Part shown: positions 8,181 to 15,420 of the stretch, one piece after another
Numbering within the stretch: the stretch's first letter is position 1
Layout of the letters: each line of letters opens with the position of its first letter
Assembly (NCBI GenBank): GCA_964462635.1
Contig: CAYWYJ010000025.1
Coordinates: forward strand, 1 to 38,684
Source of the DNA: JBFMAI01 sp964462635
GTDB lineage: Bacteria; Planctomycetota; Phycisphaerae; UBA1845; Fen-1342
Reading direction: 5' to 3'
DNA: 38,684 nt
Program-made: the position numbers and the translations under genes
Notes under the pieces: model-generated
Told to the model about the DNA's origin: nothing
The model's input: only the letters and a program-made list of their open reading frames with translations
Databases searched by the model: none

Positions 8181-8330
8181 GGGAACGGGGAACAGGGAAC
8201 AGGGAACAGGGAACGGGGAACGGGGACTCAGCGCGGGAAGCACGACGCGAAACGTCGAATGCGAAATGGCACAGGTCCGTCGGATGGAGTGTGCTTTTTT
8301 CATTTTGCATTCTTCCTTCCGCGTTTCACC
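8181..8330. repeat. heptanucleotide repeat element between pilC and pilM
   Basis: Six 7-bp units of the type GGGAACA/GGGAACG run without a break at 8181-8222. A second array of T-rich heptamers in the opposite sense is at 8296-8330 (TTTTTCA, TTTTGCA, TTCTTCC, TTCCGCG, TTTCACC). Between them, around 8249-8269, a GAAACG...GAATGCGAAATGG stretch resembles the reverse complement of the second array. The element fills nearly all of the 180-bp gap: it begins 23 nt upstream of pilM and ends 7 nt from the pilC stop codon. Confidence 0.85.
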
Positions 8331-8337
8331 ACGCTCC

Positions 8338-9549
8338 TCACGCCGCCGTCGCCATGTCGAACAGCGGCAGAAACAGCGACATCGCCACGAACCCCACGAC
8401 CACGCCCATGAACGCCAGCAGCAGCGGTTCGGCCAGCCGCGTCAGGCCGGCCATGAGCGTGGCGTTGTCTTCGTCCAGCCAGCTCGAAACAAAATCGACC
8501 GCTTCGGCGAGTCGGCCGTTCTCTTCGCCGGTGCGCAGGGCCGAAACCAGGATCGGGTCGGCCAGCCCGGTGGTCGCCAGCGACTGGGCCATGCGGCCGC
8601 CGGAGGCCACCGCCTCCTCGACCTGGGTGATGAGGCGGAGGAAGCGGGCGTTGTTGACGGCCTCGCGTGATTGGCGGATGGCCTCGAGCAGTGGCACGTG
8701 GCAGCGCAGCATGGCGGCCCAGACACGGACCACGCGGGCCAGTGTCAGGCGGGTGGTGACCCGGCCGACCAGGGGCAGACGCAGCAGGACGTCGTCGAGC
8801 CAGGTGCGGGCGTTGGGCAGGTGCCACGCGACGACGAGGGCCACGAGGAGGGCCACGACGCCGGCCACGGGATAAGGCCAGTGCTCTTTGAGCGTGCCGG
8901 ACAGCTCGAACAGCAGCTTGGTGCTGGCCGGCAGCGGGGAGTTCAGGTTCAGGAACAGCACGCTGAAGCGCGGGACGACGAAGAACAGCAGCACGCCGAC
9001 GACGCCGACGAGCAACACGCTGAGCACCGCCGGGTAAAGCAGGGCGCCAACGACCATCTTGCGCACCTGCTGGCGCTGCTCAGCCAGGGCGCCGAGGCGG
9101 CCGAAGACCTGCGGCAGGGAGGCAGTGGCCTCGCCGGCGGCAATCATGCTGCGAAAGACCGGGTCGAAGACGGCCCGCTCCTTGTCCAGCGCGTCGGCCA
9201 GGCTGTCGCCCTCCTCGACCGCGAGCCGGACGCGTTCGAGCAGGGCGCGCATCGCGGGTTTGGCGTTTTGCTGCCCCGCCGCCTCGAGCGCCGGCACGAC
9301 CGGCGCGCCGGCCTCCAGCAGCATCTTCATCTGCCGCGTGAACAGGACCAGGTCGCGCCCCGTGATCCGGGAGCCGGGCCCGTGGGGGACGGGGGCCCGC
9401 GCGGGGGACTCGCCCGCCTGCTCCTCCAGGCGCAGCACCATCAGCCCCTTCTCCCGCAGGGACTCGACGGCGGCGTGGCGGTCGCCGGCCTCGATGCACT
9501 CGGCCACCGTCGTGCCGTCCGGACGCAGGGCTTCGATCGCGTACCGCAT
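8338..9549 (-). CDS. pilC: PilC/GspF, polytopic inner-membrane platform protein
   Basis: PilC is the membrane base on which the assembly ATPase acts. The 403-residue protein has the duplicated GspF domain: first copy about residues 66-190 (FTRQMKMLLEAGAP at 70-83, FDPVFRSMIAAGE at 128-140), second copy about 270-395 (VWAAMLRCHVPLLEA, then ILVSALRTGEENGRLAEA). Membrane segments are at about 168-192, 224-242 and 374-396. The second copy has RTGEENG, the family's usual GE motif. It stands between two repeat-filled gaps, 155 bp downstream of pilB and 180 bp upstream of pilM, on the same strand. Confidence 0.93.
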   Translation of the reverse strand: MRYAIEALRPDGTTVAECIEAGDRHAAVESLREKGLMVLRLEEQAGESPARAPVPHGPGSRITGRDLVLFTRQMKMLLEAGAPVVPALEAAGQQNAKPAMRALLERVRLAVEEGDSLADALDKERAVFDPVFRSMIAAGEATASLPQVFGRLGALAEQRQQVRKMVVGALLYPAVLSVLLVGVVGVLLFFVVPRFSVLFLNLNSPLPASTKLLFELSGTLKEHWPYPVAGVVALLVALVVAWHLPNARTWLDDVLLRLPLVGRVTTRLTLARVVRVWAAMLRCHVPLLEAIRQSREAVNNARFLRLITQVEEAVASGGRMAQSLATTGLADPILVSALRTGEENGRLAEAVDFVSSWLDEDNATLMAGLTRLAEPLLLAFMGVVVGFVAMSLFLPLFDMATAA

Positions 9550-9582
9550 GGGTTGCTCTCAGTTCCGGACGCTCAGATCAAG

Positions 9583-9729
9583 GGGAACAGTGACAAGTGA
9601 CAGGTGAAAGGTGACAGGCTGTCGGCCGGCTCACCGGGACGTTCACCTTTGCTCGGCACCTTGGACTTGTCACCTTGCGCTCCGCGTTCCGCACCTGTCA
9701 CTTGTCACCTGCCACTTGTCACCTGTTCC
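9583..9729. repeat. inverted pair of GTGACAG-type heptanucleotide arrays between pilC and pilB
   Basis: Five heptamers (GGGAACA, GTGACAA, GTGACAG, GTGAAAG, GTGACAG) stand at 9583-9617. The opposite-strand version (CTGTCAC, TTGTCAC, CTGCCAC, TTGTCAC, CTGTTCC) is at 9695-9729. The two arms are about 35 bp and match closely as an inverted repeat, enclosing a 77-bp core that itself shows CACCT at 14- and 21-bp steps (9657, 9671, 9692). The right arm overlaps the 3' end of pilB and contains its stop codon. Confidence 0.9.
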
Positions 9730-11504
9730 TTGGCACCGGCCGCCTGTCCGGCGGGACGCCGGTGCTCTCCGCCGCCCACCTCCGCCCGCGTGCGGGCCTC
9801 CGTTTCCGCGTGCGTCACGCGCAGCACTTCCTCCAGCGTGGACTGGTGTTCCTCCACCAGCCGCAGACCCTCCTCACGCAGGGCGCGCCACCCGTGCCGA
9901 CGGGCGACGACCTTGAGTTCCTCTTCGTCCTGCGCGCGGTGGACGACCTGGCGCACTTCCTCGGTCACTTCGAGAATCTCGTAGATGCCGGCGCGGCCGC
10001 GAAAGCCGCTGTCGTGACACTGCTTGCAGCCTTCGCCCTTGTAGAACACGCGGTCGTTCTGCCCGAGCCAGCCGGCGTCGGCCAGGGCGGATTCCGGCGG
10101 GTAGTACGACGTGCGGCAGTAAGGGCAGATGGTGCGCGCCAGACGTTGGGCCACCACCCCGTTGAACGCCGACGCCAGCAGGTACCGTTCGATGCCCATG
10201 TCCGCCAGGCGGACGAACGCCCCGGGGGCATTGTTGGTGTGCAGCGTCGAGAGCACCAGGTGCCCCGTCAGGGCGGCCTGGATCGCCACGCGGGCCGTGT
10301 CGGCGTCGCGGATCTCGCCCACCATGATGATGTCGGGGTCCTGCCGCAGGATCGACCGCAGCGCCCGGGCGAAGGTCAGGCCGACGGCGTCGTTGGTCTG
10401 AATCTGGTTGATCCCGTCGAGCTGGTATTCGACGGGGTCTTCAATGGTCACGATGTTCTTTTCCGGCGACGACAGCAGGTCGAGCACGGAGTACAGGGTC
10501 GTGGTCTTGCCGCTGCCGGTCGGCCCCGTGACCAGCACGATGCCGTGGGGTTTGGAGAAAATCCGCCGGAACGTGTCCAACTGCTGCGGGTTGACGCCGA
10601 GCTTCTCCAGGGAGATGTTCAGGTTGGACTTGTCCAGGATGCGCAGGACGACCTTCTCCCCCAGCAACGTGGGCATCGAGGACACGCGCAGGTCGATCTC
10701 CCGTCCCTCGGCCACGACGTGGACGCGGCCTTCCTGCGGTAGCCGGCGCTCGGCGATGTCCATCTTGCCGATGACCTTGACGCGCGAGACGATGGCGGCG
10801 TGCATGCTGACCGGGGCGGACATCAGCTCGCGCAGGTTGCCGTCGATGCGGTAGCGGATCATGGTGGCCCGCTTGGTCGGCTCGATGTGGATGTCGCTGG
10901 CCTTGTCGCGGATGGCCGTCATGATCGCCAGGTTCACCAGGTTGATGACCGGGCTGCCGTCGACCATGCGACTGATTTCGTGTGTGGAGTCCTCATCGAC
11001 CGTCTCGCGCTCGACGACCTGGACCTCACTCTCGGTGAGGTTGACGAGGAAAGCGTCGATGTCCACCTGTTCGCCGAGGTACTTCTCCTGGAACTCGGCG
11101 ATGTTGGATTCGAGGGCCAGGACGGCATTGATGCGGCAGCCGGTGAGGGCGGTCAGGCGGTCGATGGTGGGCAGGGATTGCGGCTCGGCCATCGCCACCG
11201 TCAGCACGTCGCCCACCTTGAACAGCGGCAGGGCCTTGAGGCGGGCGGCCTCGTCGCGCTCCAGCAGGCGGGCGATGGCCGGGTCGATCAGCCCGTGGCG
11301 CAGGTGACAGCCCTTCACGCCGAGCTGTTTGGCCAAGGCGCTGAGCATGGCCTTGGGCGAGAGGATGCCCAGTTCGATCAGCGTTTCGCCGAGGCGTTTG
11401 TTGTCCTTGTGCTGGGCCTCCAGCGCGCGGCGCAGGTCGGCCTCGTTGACGAGGCCCTCGTCGATCAGGAGCTGGCCGAGCTTGCTGGTGGGCTTGAGTT
11501 TCAT
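9705..11504 (-). CDS. pilB: PilB/GspE-family pilus extension ATPase with c-di-GMP-binding MshEN domain
   Basis: A 599-residue hexameric ATPase that powers pilus extension. Residues 8-31 and 37-60 each fit the 24-residue MshEN pattern (R/K-L-G..LI..G.L/V....L...L..Q; the second has Met in place of the first spaced Leu), separated by exactly 5 residues; this arrangement binds c-di-GMP in MshE-type ATPases. The ATPase domain has Walker A GPTGSGKT at 327-334, Walker B IIMVGEIRD at 392-400, and a tetracysteine zinc site (460, 463, 493, 496). The last ~30 residues, after EEVLRVTHAETEA, are foreign to the family: they are encoded by a REP-like palindrome and a heptamer array, and the stop lies inside the array. 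No clear ribosome-binding site precedes the ATG. Confidence 0.95.
   Translation of the reverse strand: MKLKPTSKLGQLLIDEGLVNEADLRRALEAQHKDNKRLGETLIELGILSPKAMLSALAKQLGVKGCHLRHGLIDPAIARLLERDEAARLKALPLFKVGDVLTVAMAEPQSLPTIDRLTALTGCRINAVLALESNIAEFQEKYLGEQVDIDAFLVNLTESEVQVVERETVDEDSTHEISRMVDGSPVINLVNLAIMTAIRDKASDIHIEPTKRATMIRYRIDGNLRELMSAPVSMHAAIVSRVKVIGKMDIAERRLPQEGRVHVVAEGREIDLRVSSMPTLLGEKVVLRILDKSNLNISLEKLGVNPQQLDTFRRIFSKPHGIVLVTGPTGSGKTTTLYSVLDLLSSPEKNIVTIEDPVEYQLDGINQIQTNDAVGLTFARALRSILRQDPDIIMVGEIRDADTARVAIQAALTGHLVLSTLHTNNAPGAFVRLADMGIERYLLASAFNGVVAQRLARTICPYCRTSYYPPESALADAGWLGQNDRVFYKGEGCKQCHDSGFRGRAGIYEILEVTEEVRQVVHRAQDEEELKVVARRHGWRALREEGLRLVEEHQSTLEEVLRVTHAETEARTRAEVGGGEHRRPAGQAAGAKEQVTSGR
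9748..9770. repeat. REP-like palindrome inside the 3' end of pilB
   Basis: CCGGCG/CGCCGG form a 6-bp stem with loop GGA at 9748-9762, followed by TGCTCTCC. The 23-bp stretch differs at only three positions from the repeat at 22258-22280 and 22336-22358 (CCGGCG, AGA, CGCCGA, TGCTCCCC). Here it is coding, giving HRRPAG in the PilB tail. Confidence 0.65.
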
Positions 11505-11523
11505 CGAGCCGCTACCGCTACAA

Positions 11524-11635
11524 AGGTAGAAGGAAGAAGGAAAAAGGAAAAAAGCCAGGGCCGTGCTGGCCGCCCGCCAGCGCGCGAAGATCGGCGGTCG
11601 TCCTGGATTTGTCCTTTTCCCTTGTGCATTTCCGG
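11524..11635. repeat. heptanucleotide repeat element between the STAS gene and pilB
   Basis: Purine-rich heptamers (AGGTAGA, AGGAAGA, AGGAAAA, AGGAAAA) at 11524-11551 face pyrimidine-rich heptamers (TTTGTCC, TTTTCCC, TTGTGCA, TTTCCGG) at 11608-11635, with a 56-bp GC-rich core. The element fills most of the 135-bp gap; its right end is 4 nt from the STAS stop codon. Confidence 0.8.
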
Positions 11636-11639
11636 GCCG

Positions 11640-11981
11640 CTAGTTGCGCTGACAACTCCGCAGCGCATTGTCCACCGTGTCAAACACCTCCAGTTTGGGC
11701 AGCACGTCCGTCAGCTCCAGGGCTTCCAGGCACGTCTCGGACAACGCCGCCAGCTTCGGCCGCTGGTGCGGCGCCAGCTTCACGCTGCACAGCTCCAGCA
11801 GCAGCTCGATGCCGCCGCTGTCCAGGTACGGCACGTCCGCCATGTCCACCACCACGCGCTTCGCCTTGGCGGCCACGGCCTCCTCGACGGCCCGGCGGAA
11901 GTCCACGGCGTCCTCCGCCACCAGCGGCCCGTGCGGGGTCACCAGCGTCACGTTGGCTTGGGGCTGGGTCTGGACCTTCAT
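11640..11981 (-). CDS. STAS-domain protein (anti-anti-sigma factor / SpoIIAA-like)
   Basis: A 113-residue single-domain protein with the STAS fold: a GPLVAEDAVDFRRAVEEA segment (about 18-35), the strand RVVVDMADVPYLDSGGIELL (42-61) and a C-terminal helix. Serine 55 in DSGG sits where SpoIIAA-type proteins are phosphorylated. Such proteins normally pair with a switch kinase and a phosphatase; no HATPase_c-type RsbW kinase or PP2C phosphatase is present in the window. The ATG at 11981 is preferred: the 18 extra residues of the longer frame (hydrophobic, Phe-rich) merely translate the upstream heptamer array. It lies between the GGDEF-like gene and pilB, which suggests a regulatory part in the pilus module. 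Confidence 0.85.
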   Translation of the reverse strand: MKVQTQPQANVTLVTPHGPLVAEDAVDFRRAVEEAVAAKAKRVVVDMADVPYLDSGGIELLLELCSVKLAPHQRPKLAALSETCLEALELTDVLPKLEVFDTVDNALRSCQRN

Positions 11982-11993
11982 GGCGGGGCCCTG

Positions 11994-12106
11994 AATGAAA
12001 AAGGAAAAAGGCAGAATGAAAAAGGCTGGACACACGCCGTCGGCGTGGAACCGTCCGTCCCGGCGCGATCATTGTGCATTTTTCCTTCTGCCTTCTTCAT
12101 CACTCA
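11994..12106. repeat. heptanucleotide repeat element between the GGDEF-like gene and the STAS gene
   Basis: Heptamers AATGAAA, AAGGAAA, AAGGCAG, AATGAAA, AAGGCTG run at 11994-12028. The opposite-sense set TTGTGCA, TTTTTCC, TTCTGCC, TTCTTCA, TCACTCA runs at 12072-12106. The core between them is 43 bp. The last heptamer overlaps the 3' end of the GGDEF-like gene and supplies its stop codon. TTGTGCA also occurs in the neighbouring element at 11622-11628. Confidence 0.85.
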
Positions 12107-13452
12107 TGTCCGACTTCAGCGGTACCCGACAAGTCCGTCCCGATCCAGGTCTTGCTTGCCCGGGCCTGCTCGACGGCGCGAAACGCGCGGACCAGCAGGT
12201 CCTCCAGCGCCGGCCGCTGCAGCCCGCTGCCGGCCAGTCCCACCCGCAGCCGGACGGGCGATTGCGCCCCGTCGAGGGCCGCCACCGTCTGTGTGGCGGC
12301 GGCAAGGACCTTCTCGGCGATGAGCCGCCCGAGCGCCGAATCGAGCCGGCGTAGCAGCATGACGAAGCGGTCGTCGGCAAACCGACCCACCAGATCATCG
12401 CTGCGAACACGGCGGGCAATGACGGGGCCAAGCTGCTCGATGAGCGCGTCCCGCTGATGCCAATGCCCGGTGTCGTCCAGCCGGCGCAGTCCCTCGAGGG
12501 CCAGGACCGCCACCACGACCGGTTCGTTCTCGCGGTAAGAATCGGCCAGGGCATGGGTCGCCAGTGTGAAGAAATCGTGTCGTGTCAGGACGCCCGAGGC
12601 CGGGTCCGTCCGTCGCAGAACACGCAGCCGTTCCAGGCACTCCACCTGGTTCCAGGCCATCGAGAGCAACCGGCCGATGGTCTGCCGCAACCCCGCCGTG
12701 AGGCGCGCCGCGTCGTGGAGACGCGCCACGGCCACGACCCCAACCACCGGACCCGCGGGCGGGGCATCGCCCGGCGGCCCGAGGTCATTCGCCCCGCGCA
12801 CCGGCCACACCCACTCCCACGGTTCCTCGTCCGCCGCCGCCAGGTTCTCCAGCAGCGGCCCTTGTCCGGTCCCCGCGGCGACGTACTCGCGCCCCGTGGT
12901 GACGGCGTACCCCAGCACTCCGTCGCGGGCGCTGGGGCCCTTGGCGGGGGTGGGGGGGCCCTGGTGCGCGACGGGTTGTAGCGTGTCGAGCCCCGGCCGG
13001 ACGTGGTAGCAGCGCACGCGCGTCGCCCCCACGTGCTCGCTGAGCAGTTCGCGCACAAGCTGGTCAAATGCGGCCCACAGGTGGGGCTGGCCTTCGGAAT
13101 CGGCCAGCCAGCGGTACAGGCCCTCGCACAGCCGCGCCACCGGGCCGTCGGCACTGCTCGCCGGTTCTGCCCGGCGTTCCGCGGTTCCCGACAACAGACC
13201 TCGCCGGCGCGGTTCTGACTTCTCGGCTTCGGTACCACCGCTTGGCGGGCGGGGGCTCGTCGGGGCGCGCCGCCCGGGTTCGCGGTTGTACTCGACGCCC
13301 GGCGGGCGACTTCGGGACCGGAACAGGCCCACTCCGACGGCCGCTCCCAGCGCCAGCAGGACCAGGCCGACCCACAGCACGCCCGCGTAGCCCGTGGCTT
13401 GCGCGAGGACGGCGGTCAGAGGGCCCGTCGTGGCGGCGTCAAGGGTGGGCAT
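12100..13452 (-). CDS. membrane-anchored GAF-like/degenerate GGDEF protein
   Basis: A 450-residue protein: membrane segment at about residues 23-44, a charged Pro/Arg-rich linker (45-100), a GAF-like sensor region (about 105-265) and a C-terminal GGDEF-family domain (about 280-445). The domain start is recognisable as TDPASGVLTRHDFF, equivalent to the DxLTGLxNRRxF motif. The active-site loop reads GRFADDRFVMLL at 356-367, so the catalytic GGDEF signature is lost and it probably cannot make c-di-GMP; such domains often act as ligand sensors or partners. The ATG at 13452 has GGGAGG 6 nt upstream. It overlaps the HD-GYP gene by 14 bp, so the two are coupled. The last codons and stop lie in a heptamer array. 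Confidence 0.82.
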   Translation of the reverse strand: MPTLDAATTGPLTAVLAQATGYAGVLWVGLVLLALGAAVGVGLFRSRSRPPGVEYNREPGRRAPTSPRPPSGGTEAEKSEPRRRGLLSGTAERRAEPASSADGPVARLCEGLYRWLADSEGQPHLWAAFDQLVRELLSEHVGATRVRCYHVRPGLDTLQPVAHQGPPTPAKGPSARDGVLGYAVTTGREYVAAGTGQGPLLENLAAADEEPWEWVWPVRGANDLGPPGDAPPAGPVVGVVAVARLHDAARLTAGLRQTIGRLLSMAWNQVECLERLRVLRRTDPASGVLTRHDFFTLATHALADSYRENEPVVVAVLALEGLRRLDDTGHWHQRDALIEQLGPVIARRVRSDDLVGRFADDRFVMLLRRLDSALGRLIAEKVLAAATQTVAALDGAQSPVRLRVGLAGSGLQRPALEDLLVRAFRAVEQARASKTWIGTDLSGTAEVGHE

Positions 13453-15019
13453 CGGCAACCTCCCGGGCGGGGCCAAAGCGGGCTTCGAAGTCCTCGGGCT
13501 GAGTTCGGCGGTAGCGGTCGAACGCCCGGAAGAAGGCGTCCGCCACCTCGGCGTCGATGCGCACCCCCCTTTCGGAACGAATGATCTCCAGGGCCTTCTC
13601 GATGGTGAACGCCTGGCGATACGAGCGGGTGGACGTCAGCGCGTCAAACGTGTCGGCCACATGGATGATGCGGGCCACGAGCGGAATCTGGTCGCCCCGC
13701 AAGCCCTCCGGGTACCCACTGCCGTCTGGGTACTCGTGGTGGTAGAGCACCCCGTCAAGGATCGTCCCGAGGCTGGCGATGGGCTTGAGGATCTCGTAAC
13801 CCATCCGCGGGTGCTGCTTCACGACCTCGAACTCGGCCTCGGTGAGCTTGCCGGGCTTGCAGAGAATCTCCTCCGGTATCCCGATCTTGCCGACGTCGTG
13901 CAGCAGTCCCGCCCACTCCATCGTCTGCTGCTCGGCGGGCGGCACGCCCAGCTCCGCCGCCGTCAGCCGCGTCAGGAAGCCGCCCCGCTCCGAATGGCCG
14001 CTGGTGTAGTGGTCCTTCTTGTCGATGGCCGCGACGAGGGCCCGCGTCACTTCGATCGACATCCGCCGCAGCCGCTCGTGCAGCTCGCTGTTGCTGAGGA
14101 TCTGCCCGCCGAAGGTCAGGATCGACTCGACGATCATCATGTCGCCGGCGGTGAAGGCCGCCGCGCCGGGCGGCCGGGCCGCCGCCACGGTGTCCACGTG
14201 CTCATCCAAGCGGACCAACGGGCCGGCAATCAGGGGGCAGTCCCGGACGCTGGCGGCCTGGACCTCGCGGGCCTGCCGGGCCTGGGCGATGACCGCCGCC
14301 ACGTCGGGGCCGGTGAGCGGGGTTTCGTCGGGCCCGGCGGTGCCCGCGACGGGCGTGCGGCATTCGCCCGTCGGGTCGATGAGCCAGATTCGCTGCGTAC
14401 CCAGCAGCGTGGCCAGGCGCTGCAACAGCAGACGCTCGATCGTTCGGGCATCGGCCACGCTGGCGATCTGCTGGGTCAGGTCGAAGATGAGGTTCAGTTG
14501 TTCGTAGCTGCGCAGCACCTCGTCGGCGAAGCCGGCGTTCTCTTCCACGATCTCGCCGATGCGCTGCACGAGCCGGCTGGCGGCGCCGAGGTGGTCGAGT
14601 AGCGCGGCGTAGCCGCCGGGGGCCGGGGCGTGCGGCGTCGTCACGCCGTCACGGCCGTCGCCCTCGACCGTCATCAGCGTGGCCGGCAACCCGCCGAGTG
14701 AAGCTCCTTGGGCCGCGACGCGAAACCCGCGCTCGCAGCGCGTCTCGGAGCCGGGCGCCGTTTCCAGTGCGTTTTCCGCCGCCCGCCTCAGCAGCGTGCA
14801 GCCGCGCGCGAGGACGGCCGCCGGGGTTCCCCCCAGGCACGTCCGCAAGCAGTGTGCGGGAGGTTGCGGCTGGTGTGCCGGGCTGCCCATCAGGCCGACG
14901 GACACCGCCGCTCCCGGTCCCGGTGCCGAGAGACCTTCGACTAGGTCGCGCAGCAACCGCTCGTCCGGGCCGACCGGATCGCCGCGTCGCGTGCCGGCTG
15001 CCGGGGGGGTGGTGCTCAT
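13439..15019 (-). CDS. GAF and HD-GYP domain protein, probable c-di-GMP phosphodiesterase
   Basis: HD-GYP proteins hydrolyse c-di-GMP. The 526-residue protein has a poorly conserved N-terminal 170 residues, a GAF-like domain (about 175-315) and a complete HD-GYP domain (about 320-515). The metal-binding and signature residues are present: GHSERG with His 342, HDVGKIGIPEEIL from 374, KQHPRMG at 401-407, YHHEYPDGSGYPEGL at 426-440 with GYP at 435-437, and ADTFDALTS from 455. Nothing suggests loss of activity. Its start overlaps the stop of the receiver gene as ATGA, and it runs 14 bp into the GGDEF-like gene, so kinase, receiver, HD-GYP and GGDEF-like genes form one coupled set. Confidence 0.93.
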   Translation of the reverse strand: MSTTPPAAGTRRGDPVGPDERLLRDLVEGLSAPGPGAAVSVGLMGSPAHQPQPPAHCLRTCLGGTPAAVLARGCTLLRRAAENALETAPGSETRCERGFRVAAQGASLGGLPATLMTVEGDGRDGVTTPHAPAPGGYAALLDHLGAASRLVQRIGEIVEENAGFADEVLRSYEQLNLIFDLTQQIASVADARTIERLLLQRLATLLGTQRIWLIDPTGECRTPVAGTAGPDETPLTGPDVAAVIAQARQAREVQAASVRDCPLIAGPLVRLDEHVDTVAAARPPGAAAFTAGDMMIVESILTFGGQILSNSELHERLRRMSIEVTRALVAAIDKKDHYTSGHSERGGFLTRLTAAELGVPPAEQQTMEWAGLLHDVGKIGIPEEILCKPGKLTEAEFEVVKQHPRMGYEILKPIASLGTILDGVLYHHEYPDGSGYPEGLRGDQIPLVARIIHVADTFDALTSTRSYRQAFTIEKALEIIRSERGVRIDAEVADAFFRAFDRYRRTQPEDFEARFGPAREVADAHP

Positions 15020-15420
15020 GAGGTCGGCCCCTGTGCCCCCGCGGATGAGGCCCCTGCCGCGGTGCCGGCCAGGGAGTCGACGAGTTCACTCAAACGACTC
15101 GGACTGAACGGCTTCGGCAGCACTTCGACGCCCCACTGCGCCAGCCGCTCGCGGATGTCCCCGTGGTCCCAACGATTGGTCAGCACGATCACGCCGCGCT
15201 TCACGCGCCCGGCCCCGCGCAGGTCCTCGATCAGGCCAAGGCCGTCCAGGCCGGGCATGTTCACGTCGGTGACGAGCACGTCGACCAGTTGGGCGTGGGC
15301 CAGATCGCGCGCGATCAGCCCGTTGCGGGCCTCGAGCACCTCGTGCCCCTGCCGTCGCAGCCACAGGCTGATCAGCCGCAGGATGTGCGGATCATCCTCG
15401 GCCACCAGAACGCGACTCAT
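15016..15420 (-). CDS. single-domain CheY-like response regulator
   Basis: A 134-residue receiver without an output domain. The acidic pair D9-D10, phosphoacceptor D52 (in VLVTDVNMPGLDG), switch residue T81 (VIVLTNR) and K103 (LPKPF) are all present, so it should be phosphorylated. The last ~18 residues are an Ala/Gly/Ser-rich tail. It lies between the histidine kinase and the HD-GYP gene, with ATGA overlaps on both sides, which makes the kinase its likely phosphodonor and the HD-GYP protein its likely target. Confidence 0.93.
   Translation of the reverse strand: MSRVLVAEDDPHILRLISLWLRRQGHEVLEARNGLIARDLAHAQLVDVLVTDVNMPGLDGLGLIEDLRGAGRVKRGVIVLTNRWDHGDIRERLAQWGVEVLPKPFSPSRLSELVDSLAGTAAGASSAGAQGPTS

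Noticed and set aside
8181..12106. CRISPR array as explanation for the repeats
   Set aside because: The units are 7 bp and contiguous, with no spacers of constant length, and no cas gene is present. The 44-bp units at 22390-22565 are also contiguous, without spacers.
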